From Hydractinia symbiolongicarpus (lineage: Eukaryota; Cnidaria; Hydrozoa; Anthoathecata; Hydractiniidae): 64,000 bases of DNA. Location of the stretch: the NCBI RefSeq assembly GCF_029227915.1, contig NC_079884.1, positions 20,770,001 through 20,834,000 on the forward strand. Direction: 5' to 3'. This document shows positions 1 to 11,500 of this stretch, in pieces. Position 1 is the first letter of the stretch. Each line of letters opens with the position of its first letter. The position numbers were made by a program, and so were the translations under genes. Below the pieces are notes generated by a model. It did no database searches. It saw nothing but the letters and a program-made list of their open reading frames with translations, and had not been told where the DNA came from.

Positions 1-339
1 TTCACCTATCAGGGTCTTCTTGGCACTCTCCGGTACATGCTCGAGGGGTCACTCTGACCACTCCCGCAGCTTACTCTTGATTACTGGACGAGTCTTTGTC
101 ATCTCTTGCTGTTCAAACTCGTTCATTTCCTCAAACGTGGGTACATGTGGCTCTATCTTACTTCTAATGGGACGAGTCTTTGCCATCTCTTGTTGTTCAA
201 AAATGTCCATCACGTCTGATGTGAATGGGGTAGACTGCGTCTCTAATAAAGCAACTAAGTCAGCTTTACGTAGCCTATAGTATCCATGTAGGCCTCGCGC
301 TTTAGCGATTGCTCTCAATTCTTTAATGGTTCTCTCCAT
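1..339 (-). pseudogene. Rho_N-like N-terminal fragment of a transposon-associated protein, broken by an in-frame stop
   Basis: The frame starts at 339 and opens with a compact basic helix-turn-helix of about 35 residues (MERTIKELRAIAKARGL, then YYRLRKADLVALLE). This matches the Rho termination factor N-terminal (SAP-like) fold that I associate with repetitive, transposon-linked proteins in cnidarian genomes. Two similar segments follow with the motif FEQQEM(A/T)KTRP. The frame ends at 49 with a TGA after LREWSE. The next codons, in the same frame, read PLEHVPESAKKTLIGE up to the window edge. That resembles the continuation I would expect of such proteins, with the TGA standing where a Trp (TGG) would fit. 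I infer one nonsense mutation in a decaying copy. The rest lies off the left end, so function cannot be stated. Confidence 0.55.
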
Positions 340-1320
340 TTATTATATATATTTTTTTAATTTCAATCAACAATTTTTCTGGTGCGGTCATATTTTTGAG
401 TAAGGGAATTTCCCTTTACTCAATTCTAATTTTGTTGATGTCAGCATGTATAGTATATATGTCTTTGAACATGCGTTATATTATTTAATATTATTATGTG
501 TTGGCTATTGGTGTATGATATCATTTCATATTATTTTGTGTTGGTTATTGGCAGTACAATTAGGGAATTTCCCTTGATGTGCGTGCGCTGCGCCAGAACG
601 AACATTTCTCTATCTCTCTTTGTTGCTGCAAAGCTACATGGACGTTTGTCATGGTGGGTGGGTGGTTTCGTGAAGAACGCCAGGAGCAACTGTAGAATTT
701 GTGCAGAAAAATCTTGGTTATCATATGAAAGCTGCAAACGCAAATACGCACTTCTAGCTACACACAAAGAATGAGAATTTCCAAGTGGACTCAGTGAGTA
801 AGTGCGTAACTGTGTTGCAGTTTATATTTTATTAAATTTTTTTGTGTACATTTTCTGAAGTTTAGCCGAACGTCAATTGGACGTTTGGAAAAATGCGAGT
901 GCTCTCTCTTTCCCAAATCCAAACTTACACATTCTTTTTGCACAGCTGAATTTCAGGGTGACTAATTTACATGACTTTACAGAACTTTACATAAAGAAAA
1001 ACAATTAAAACTAGCTGTTTCCCGTGGAAGAATCCACTGTATTCCATTTAATTTATGTAGCAGATATATGTCCATCAAAAAACAAACAATACAGCAGTGC
1101 GCATCTTACAACCGCGTTATTATATAAATGACCAAAAAAATTAAAGGTGTCCAACAACTGCAGTATATATGTGACATTTAAAATCTAAATCTACTAATAT
1201 TACTGCTCTGACAATCTGACAAATGCGAAAATTATTCGGAAAAAAGTTTTTAAAAGCATTTCAACATACATCTCACTCATAAAATTTAAATCACTCAAAA
1301 CGCTACATATACACAAAAAA
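340..1320. other. AT-rich non-coding stretch
   Basis: No supportable gene. Short frames occur on both strands at 496-774 but lack domains, consistent composition or splice context. The only recognisable item is a repeat end at 1008-1039, listed separately. Confidence 0.5.
1008..1039 (+). repeat. Dispersed repeat end (CCCGTGGAAGAATCCACTG family)
   Basis: This copy reads AACTAGCTGTTT followed by CCCGTGGAAGAATCCACTG. The same 19-base block occurs in reverse orientation at 39240-39273, next to AATACTAGCCGAATT. A related start occurs at 20599-20633. Three similar starts in different orientations point to one terminal sequence of a dispersed mobile element. The element type is not determined. Confidence 0.5.
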
Positions 1321-1324
1321 GCTG

Positions 1325-2830
1325 ATCAATGTTAAACACAAATCTCTCTCATTGTATATGTTAAAATCAGTTAGTTTATTGCAAACCCTGCCAAAGGTTG
1401 ACACAAAATGTGAAAAATAAACAATAAATTTTGCCTAAGTAGAAATTTTTATCTAAGGTGTTAAAAAGGGATTTGCAAGGATAAATTATAATGCAATAAA
1501 ACATTATTTTATATATTGCATACGGTCCTTCCTCACCATACTTTAGACAAAATGCCAACAAAATAACGGTGTTTAAACCTAAAATTAATAAAGTCCTTTT
1601 AGCAATTTGCATGCTGTTTTACCATCAATAAAGTAAACAAAATTTCAAATCTCACATAGTAATCTGTCACAAATTTTCATAAAATATATATATAAGTCAT
1701 AATGAGTCATGTTAAACAACAGCAATCAATCTGTATATAGGTTCATTTTATGTCAATTTTTGCACCAATTTTGCAACACAAAATACAAATTCTAAATAAT
1801 ACTAAAATCTCTTATTTTGGTCCTTCGCATACCGGCGGTCTCCCACAAAAGTTTAATCAAAATGTAAAAAATGAGAGGTAACGACAAAATCAAAGTTTGC
1901 AAAATTTAATTATTTCGGTACATATATCTACTGCATATGCCCTCTAAAACAATATTTTAATCCAAAAAGAAAGACAGTTTGCAACAAAAATCAGTTATTT
2001 CAATAATATTGCATACACTCTTTCCTCACAAAATCTTCACAACTGTAAAAAAAAAGAATGGTTGTAAGGAGTGCTTCTGATTCAACAAAAAAAGTTTTTT
2101 TGACATATTGCATCTAGCCCTTACCCATTAAATCTTACACAAAATTTCCAAAACTATATACGATTTAGAACACATCAAATTTAAATCGAGAAGGATCAGT
2201 CATTTCGATATATTGCACGGAGTCCTCCCCAGTAAAAATTTATACAAAATATAGAAAAACAAAGCTTGCATGGTGTAAAATTGAATTCTTCTTCTGTGTA
2301 TATATATATGGTCCTTCCTCGCAAAATTAACATAAAATGTCAAAAAGGTTCAGATATAACATCTAACACAACAAAAATCAGTTCTATCAGTATATGTCAT
2401 GCCATTGTCTTCCACCAAATGTTCCCCTTAAAGTTTCACAGACGCAGCCTGTAAATTAAACACAACTAAGATCAGGCATTTTGGTCTATTTCATACCATT
2501 CTGTTCCAAATAACTTATAAAATGTAAAAATTGAGTGGTAAAACAGAAATTTGCAAAATTCCATTTTTTTATATGCATGTATATTATATGCCTTCTACAA
2601 CAATAAGTTAATTCAAAATGTCAAAAAGAAGAAAAAAATAGCTTACAAAGAGTATAAAATTGAAATCAACAAAGTAGCTCTTTTGGTGTATTAAATATAA
2701 GCCATACGCACAAAAGTTTACACTAAATGTAAGAAAATGGTTGTGTTTAGTAATTCTAAATTAAGAAAAGTCAGTTCTTTTAGCACACTGATTAAGGTTT
2801 TTGCCCACAATTTGAAACAAATTAAATTTA
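1325..2830. repeat. Degenerate tandem-like repeat tract
   Basis: The tract keeps returning to the same word order, with strong divergence, at intervals of roughly 100-150 bases. The order is a TATTGCAT-like word, a CCTTCCTCAC or CCTTACCC-like word, AAATTTACACAAAATGT, a short A-rich run, then AAATCAGTTATTT. Examples begin near 1370, 1800, 2000, 2105, 2205 and 2300. I read it as an old, decayed tandem array. No coding sequence is visible. The repeat unit was judged by eye and needs a self-alignment. Confidence 0.4.
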
Positions 2831-2839
2831 CATTTTAAA

Positions 2840-5580
2840 AATAAGTAATTTCTGAACTTTATTTTCAGAATATTTGGAGGAAAAGAACTTCGCAAACCAA
2901 AAAAAACCCAGGAAAATGTTTAAAATTTTCAGGGTTAATAACGTTTGATGTGTTGTGGGAATATATATACTGGGAATCTTTAGTTTAAAGCTAGCATTAG
3001 CTAGCTACAGCAGCTAATAGCTAGTCACTTAAATATAAACTGGAGACTTTGCTAGGTATAAAGAACATGGCTACATATATATATATATACTCCTAGCTAG
3101 CTAGTTAGCTAGTTGTTAGTGGTGGTTGGCTTTTTATGATGCTAGCTATAAAACATGTCTGGCAACAATAATATAATCAAAACTGAAAATAAAACATGAA
3201 AAAACCTTACAGAACCTTGCTATGATTAATTTATAAAACCATGCTCTTCTTCAAATGTTTTTTTTAAAGATTTATTTTGAATGAAAGAGTAGAGAATACT
3301 CAAAAAGAACAGCCATCTTTTTCGTAAACACAATTTCCGTTTTATGCTAGGAACTTCATTTAACAGTCCGTATGCTTTGTGAATATCTAATACCGTTTCA
3401 TATGTAGCGATACCTATATATATATGCTAACATAGAGTTTTTTGGCATAAGGGTATATATATTTATATCGTTATTAGCAGCGGGTTATATATTTACACCT
3501 TATGTGCGATTTCTATGAAGTACATCCCTAATCTTTTTAGTTAAATTTTAGCGTACGGCCACGTCATAGAAAAGTGACCCGTGATTTCCGTGTCGTGGAC
3601 TCACAGTTTTAGTCACGCAAGGGAATTAATATATAAGATACTGCAGCTACTTACATTACATACACATATAGCTAGCTACCTCCAGGGTGTAGGCTTTTTA
3701 ACAGTCAGGGAAATCCTGTTAATTAAGCTGTTAATTAGGATGTATGATAAGATGTACAAAACTTTGATCGTCTAAAACACACATTTACCTGAGTTTTAGC
3801 ATCTATGTAACTGAATAAATCCAATATTTACGTGCATATAAACATCTCCAATACATTAGTTTTTTCGTAGCACCCCGGAGATCCGGTAAACTTGAAGTTT
3901 TAAAAATATCCGCTTAAATAGGATGTATCACGTGACGTGACATCCTAACTAGGATGCAGTATAGCTTACATAGACTATCGCTAACAATGAACCATTGTTT
4001 ATAGTCTATATCTTTTGAACCCGGGGTGCTGGAAATACCGTTCTTCTTTTATAATATAGTGGTCATACTGACGATGAAAGAGCTGCAGCGGTGTTTCTGC
4101 TAAAATTTACCTTTTTCGAGAAATCAGGGAAAAACTTTTTTTACCTTTTACCTTTTACCAATAACATAATTGCACTTTTGACAGGAAATTATAGGCGACC
4201 CAAACTACAAAGGTTTGGTCGTTGAGGATACGAGCATTTCTCAGGCGCTTGCACCCGGAAATATAATTTTTATGGTGTAAACACCTCCTGCAACATTTTG
4301 ATTGCGTTTTTGACTTTAACCAATCAAAATGGCTTTACGCGTTGTCTCGCGTATGAAGAAGTCTTTTAGTCCAAAGCGACAGAAAAAACTTTAAATGAAA
4401 TTACGATGAAATTACCTAAATGATTTAACGAGGATGGATGCTACTCCTAAAAGTGTACCTCTAGAAATATACTTCTTAAAAGTTGTGAAAATGAAAAACA
4501 CATCATATAGATATTTGTCTGAGAACTCTGCAAGGTTAAATAAATCAGCTAAGGAAAATGGTACACCAGTACTAAAAAGTTCTTTAACATTATAATTTTA
4601 AATGTAGCTGTATTTTGTTTGCTTTTACATTTTGCCAGCCTTGACTGTTACCTTTGCTTCTTGAACTTGAAAAACTTGAAATTAAATAATGTATCCCACG
4701 GAAACACAAAAAAATGAAAACCGCCTATTTTAAATGTAAACATAGCGAAATGTCTTGAAGAAAAAAACCGAAGCAGACAGAACAAGTATTCGCCGAAAAA
4801 AATGATATTTCTTACAAAAGTATAAACCACAACATTCGTGATAAAATTTAGGTGCTTATAATAAAATTTGCGTATTTACAAAGTAGTAAAATATAGGTTA
4901 ATTAACAATTCACTCTTCGTGAAAATAACATTTAACAGAAACGGGTATAAACAGAGAAATGACGATATTTAACAGGTCAGCTTATAATGACGCAACGCGT
5001 TAATAACACGTTAAAACAAGCTGATTGCGATTTTCTTAAATCTGATTACGGTAATTTTTGAGTTCCAAGGTAGGCATTAATTTGAGAGATTAAAAAAACA
5101 CCAATGCGAAACACTATCGTATATTGAATTTCGGAAGAACAAATGCTGACATCATCATTTTTGGCCATTTTTCCTAATTTCCTAACAAAAATGAAATTTA
5201 TCTTGATAAAAATCTATATTAAAAGTATTAACAAAAAAAAAAAAAGATTATTTTTAAATTTCCAAAATGTTTCAATCAACCTTTGTAAAAATATGCAAAT
5301 TCCCACCGTCTTTTAGTAACGGAAACAAAACTTTTCACATCTCGTAATTGCAAAAAAAAACAAAAACAAAACTAAAACCAAATATATCAATAGTGCTTTA
5401 GGAATGCTTATCCAACATCATTCATACCAATAAATTTTACACAAACTTAATTAACTGCTTTAGAATGTTACAATTTCATCAAACTCGACACTCGTCCACA
5501 CGTGTGTACAGGTTTGGTAGTGACATACTATTGCGCATCACGTCTACATACCCTAGTTTTTTTTCCACGTCGTTTTTTTG
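2840..5580. other. Intergenic AT-rich DNA downstream of the acyltransferase gene
   Basis: No gene is supported. A patch at 2985-3140 is rich in GCTAGCTA-type words, and short TATATA runs occur at 3080 and 3415. The 3' untranslated region of the minus-strand acyltransferase gene should occupy the right end of this interval, but I did not find a clear AATAAA at the expected distance. Confidence 0.45.
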
Positions 5581-5585
5581 AGATT

Positions 5586-8500
5586 TCATATCACATTCTC
5601 GTTCCTCTTTGCAAAATATTTCGTCAAACTTCTTTCTACATTATATACTGGTGTGTCAATGAGTAGCGCCATTATAAAAGAACACAAATACGACATCACC
5701 ACTACCGAAATGTAGAGGAATATCTAATAAAAAAAGAACACTCAGTAACAAGTGAATTACAGTAATATTAACGTTGTCCGAAATAACAATTAATTAAACT
5801 AAAACTTCGTACCGTAGTGGTATCTTGGAAGTGAAATGGATTCTCCTGTGAATTATAGTAGAATAACAAAATAATTGGATGAAGAAGATATGCTCCGTAA
5901 GTTAATCGTGCTAAAGGAATCCATGCTTTCCATGAAAGAAAACGATTTATGATACCTGAAACAAAGACGTGTTGTCGTGTTACTTTCAACAGTATTTGAA
6001 CAAGCCACTTACAAATCGTTGAATTTTTACAGAGCAGTAATTGCTGCGAATGTACATCTTTTGAAAAAACAGGAATTTTCATTTGGCGTTTGCCCCACAC
6101 AAAGTTGGGCGTTATAAAAAGTCCCGTGAGAATGTTTGCCTAGCTTCTGTCGCCTGGACGTTTTCGCTCTATGTAGTGTATGAATTAAAATTACGCTGTT
6201 GTCCATCAAAACAACCTTTAAAAGAAAATCACTTTATTTAAAAAAAATGCCTTTAGGCCTGCAAAATTCTAATCACTGGTACTTTTTTCTTTTTAAAGGA
6301 GGAATACACAACTCGGCATCGTTTTGTTTTAAAAAATCCGGCTGTAACACCACCTATCCTGACTACCACGATTCATTTTTAAACCAACTAAATTTGTATC
6401 AAACGTTAGTACATCTCCTTCTGTTAACGCCGCCTGTTGGCATAAAAGAATAGCAAATGAATGTGCTACATATTTACCTCCCATTTTATTATGACACGCG
6501 TAAATCACCCAGCCTAAAGCCAACGCCCACGCCAAACGTGAAAAAGTACCATAAAATATGTTCTCTGTTCGGTTAAAGGAATCACCGTCCGTTTTAAAAA
6601 CAGTATATGGTCCATATACGACTGACATTCCAATACCAAACGCAATTGTCCAACCGAACATCGCAATGCTCTATAAAAGAAGGACTACCCAGTCACTTCC
6701 TACATATCATGGATATGGTACATATCATAACTTGCATTAAAATCAAAGTACAGAAACTGTCAGTTGGATTAAGTTGAAGATGTGTCTTGAAAAAATTATT
6801 CTAAAACTGATAACAAAAAGGGGTAAACAGAAAGAGATATTTCATCTTAAGAAAGCTTAGCGTATTAGCAAATATGAAAGATGAAACACAAATATGCGAT
6901 ACAAACAACTTACAACATGTGGTTTTCTAGTGATGTAGATTTTTCTCGACAGAATAAAGCCAAGTAAAAGTCCAACCAAATAGGGCGCAATTCGCGTGTG
7001 AGGTTTGATGTAAACATCGTCAGCAAATGTTACCGTCTTACTTCTAAAGAGGGAAAAAAGAATGTCTCGATATAAATACCTCAAATGCGGAGAGAACGTC
7101 TCATAAGTATGGAATTACATTAGTAGTTTTACCTAAAGCACCCTTAAATAGGCAAACTCTTCACCTGAAATGATTTTATAAACGACCTGAGAATTAGGTC
7201 GAAACATTAAGGCTCGCTTCCAGTGGACTACTAAAATAGCATATAGGCTCCCCATATCACGAATTTCTCGCAAAACAGCTAAATTGTTCTGAAACTCTTT
7301 GTATTAAAAAAAGGAAGGTATTGGGCGTATCATATGTTTCGCTGGCAACTTTAAAATAGAAATTTTACTATCACCTACTTTTGTTCTGGGCTAGCTTTGG
7401 GTGAAAACGATTCGGAGATTAAAGCGGGAAGATTCTTTGAGCCAATCACAGCTCCGTTTATAACAACGCACAACAAAATACCGATTCCAGTTGATAACAG
7501 TGCTCCACGGAATTTGAAACTATAAAAAAACTTGCAGAGTCCAATAAATTCAATCCAATAAATGATAAATTCTACTAGTAAAAGGCTATGTCGCATTAGA
7601 AAACTGCTTCACACATTCATTTCATTTCCTTTTTTCAAAATAGCACTACGCCAATAAAAAAACGTAACGTTGTTGAAAATTAAATCAAAATATAACGTCA
7701 AATTTTTAATTTACACAGTGATATCAAAAGAAAGACAGAACAGCCAAAGGTGGAACTGGCACTAATAGTTTGGTCATTTTGGGCTAAATAAGTCAAACAT
7801 ATCAGAATGTCGTGTGGGAACCATAACCACTTCTTCGAGAAATTAAAAATCAGCCAGAGAAGGAAACGTACCGATACATAACGTAAAGAAATATCGGACT
7901 AATAACATAAAATTGCATATCATTTGCCAGATACCAAGACCATCCAAGACACTATGGTAAAAAATAAAATCTATAATGATAATAAATCTATAAATAAAAT
8001 CTATATGTCCTAATACAACAGGTTCTCTTGTTGAAATATTCAAATGCGTTTTCGTTATTCCAGCTATGATGTAGTAACTACTTCAATTCGTTCCTTTAAA
8101 AACTTACATTTCAGAGCAGAACAACGAGTAGCAGGTTTATTATGCCTAATAATCATAATACCAAGGCCAAATAAGTGACATGTACAGATTAGAATTTTTT
8201 TTACGTATTCACAGGTGTCTCAAAACATATTCTATATTACTCTGACTTTATGATGACCGATTTTGTTAAGGAGCCTAGCCCGTAAATTAGGTTAACCCTA
8301 TTCAGGGTGGTCTATTTAGGGAGTCTGAGAGGTCGGGGGGGGGGGGAGTCTAAATAAGGCCACCAAGACATATGGTATTGTTTGAAACTTGGTACACATG
8401 TTTACTAAGCCATGAACATCACTGTGATAAAAAATGACGATGATGGAATTACAAAAAATGGAAAGATTGAATATATGATAAATTTAAAAAATTAATTCAA

Positions 8501-11500
8501 GACATATAATAAAGACATATATGTATATAATAATAATATAATTATATACATATAATTAAGACATATAATAAAAGGTATAAACCCATAAACAAATAAATAT
8601 ATTTAAAAAACCTACAAGTAACGCATAGAACAAGTGGTATCAAAGAAAAAAAAATTTTTTTTTCTTTGATACCACTTGTACACAGATATGTCACCATGAC
8701 TATACGTATGATGTCATATCAAAAATAAATATATATTCATGGAGCTTATTAAATTTGGTGTAATTCAAAAGTTATCACAAAAAAATAGAGGGTCAAATAG
8801 AAATATTTTCTTACCTCAGTCATCATATGTGATGGATAGATATTATTTATATAAAGTAAATTTGTCCACCAGTACTTCTTGCAGTTTGGTTCTTCGGTAT
8901 GTTTTACAATTATCCCTAATGGACCGCTCACTATATGTGGGTAAAAACTACTGTAAAGGAATATGGCAAACATGTAGCTTGGCGTCAGCCTAAAAAAATA
9001 TATATAATATTAATATAAGGGATAGATAAATATATTTCTTCCTCCCTCGCCCAGGTATCCCCTCATGCCTACAATTTTTTACAATGGCATGGCATCCGTA
9101 AACAATCCCCTAAAAACTATATTTTTCATTTTATGAAAACAATTTGTGATAAAAAGGAGCAACTTGATTAGCTGGGTATTTTATTGTAATCCAAATTTAA
9201 ATTTAGGTTTTAACCATGGGGGAGTGGAGGGGGTGGTGTTAAAAATTAGTGTTTTTTTTGTTGCTTAAAAATGGAATTGGCAACATTTTTGGCCCTAACC
9301 GCCAATATCAAATCCTTGCTAAAATATTTTTCACCAACAAATATGAAAAGAAATGGTGTAAGTATACATTCCACTTTTTTTCAAAGTCGTGTTTTTGATT
9401 AAAATGTACCATGTGTGATGTTATATAAAAAAAGGTTAAAGGATCGAATATAGTAAACCAATCAGAACTTTGACGTGAAATTTGATATCAAACTAATGTT
9501 AAAGAATAGGAAATTAAACAAATTTAAAAAATCTAATATACCCTTTTCTGCAAAATAAGTCCTCACAAAATCAAAAAAAGGAAGTTTGATACAACCCTAA
9601 CAGTTTACCTCTGTAAAATTTTATCCCACAAAGTAGTTAATTTATTAAAGTCTGACGAAAATAGAAAGCAACTATTGTGAAAATAGTTTTTGGTGTTTCT
9701 TTTAGTGGAGAGATTCATGAACCAACAACAAATAGATGTTAAAGGCAAACCTGACAAATCTGTGTATATAAAACATTGGAAGTCCGAGTCTGCCACTGCA
9801 GTTGTCCATCTTTTTCAAAGTGATGTAAGACACCAATATACCACTAAATATGAAAAAAAATCAATTTTAATACCATCTTACAGCAGGATTGTGGGAAGCA
9901 TTTAAGAAATGAAACATTTTGCCACTTACCTGAGCAAAAAGAAACTGTCGACAGATACGTAAGCATTTGCAATTGCTTGAAAGGAGAATCGCTGGCTAAT
10001 TTTTTCAGCAATGGTAATATTATCTGAAAAAATAATTAAATAACAATATATACTTTATGATTTTTTTAACATATATAAAACAGAAAATTCTTCAACCAAT
10101 TTTCTTAGTATGTTTGATAACTATAGTGATGCTTGTCTAGCTCGAACGCTGGTTTGAAATAATAGTTGTCTATACCTCATGAAAACTAATTGTTTGCAGA
10201 CGTAAAGATTGCAGACACAAAATTGCGGATGGGACTCTATTAATTGTGTGAAATGCAGAACATATTTAATATATTTTTTATAAAATTGATGAATTAAGGA
10301 TTAAAAATTAGTAATTCTAAAAATCTATCGCTTTGTATCTATTTCTGCAGTGAATTTCATACTAAAGTTACAGGAAGATTGCAAGCAAGTTAGGAATAAG
10401 ATGAAAGTGAAATAAAAGATCGCAAATGTTCCTGCTTGTTTAAAAAAAATGCAGAATTCATGTTTGGGGATATAACACAAAATTAAATACATTAATTTCC
10501 ATATCTTTGAAATTCTTTATCCACATTCAATAGTTCCCTTAAGGCAGATGGTATAAAAGGTTTTTGTTCGGTTTTTTTTGAAACATGGTGAATGCTTTTT
10601 TCCATATAGCAAACATCACATCTTTGAACTGAACGGGGTGAATGGAATTTTAAGTTTTTACAGATTTGATTTTCTGATTTGTAAAATCAAGTTATTTGTA
10701 ATTATAACTTAAAGGGGAACTCCAGTAAAAATCACTTTTTTCTTTTTTGTTATATACGTACTCAGAAAAGCATAAGAAATCAAAAAAACTTACTTTACTT
10801 GTTTTTATTTAAAATTGTTGTACAATCCTTCGCATATTCAATTTTTGTCTCATAAAAAAAACAGACAGGCGCGATTTCATTTAGGACTGGACCCGATTAT
10901 AAATAATGACATCACATCGTGCAGAAAGTTTAAGCGAGCGCAGAGAACGTTCATGTTAAGACCTATAGCTTACATTAAATCGCTTTTTGTATGTAATTTA
11001 CGGTTAAATCTTTAAAAAATGGTTAGTTGCTCTGCGTTTCGATGTACCAATCAATTAGAGAAGCGTAAAGTAAGTTTTCACAGAATCCCGTCTGTTGTGA
11101 AAAAGAACGAACTCAAAAATGGCTAAACAAAATACATAGTGCAGGTGATCTACCAAGCGATCAAAGTTTTTATATTTGGTTAGCGCACTTCACAGATAGT
11201 TCTTTTAAAAGAGATCTCCAGGAAATAAACTTCCATATTAAAATATAGCCACTTTGTAAAAATGCCATTTCACGTGAACGCGATCAAAGTTTCTCATTTC
11301 TTCTCATTTCATTATTTGTACTTATATCCACAGAACACAACCAAGTAACGTTTTGTACATTTTTATATTAAATAAAAGAACATTATACCAATTTCCAATA
11401 CAAACATAGACAAAAAATGTTTTCTAGTAACACATGTATCTTTCGTAGCGCTCAAGTTTCTATTCTTTGTTTTTCAAAAAAGAAGCTTTTTTGATGGAAG

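Noticed and set aside
496-774. Overlapping open frames on both strands
   Set aside because: No domain, no splice context and frames open on both strands at once; consistent with chance.
8630-8679. Resemblance of AGTGGTATCAA to a common cDNA-synthesis adaptor
   Set aside because: Only about ten bases agree and the rest differs; the palindrome is better described as genomic, pending long-read confirmation.
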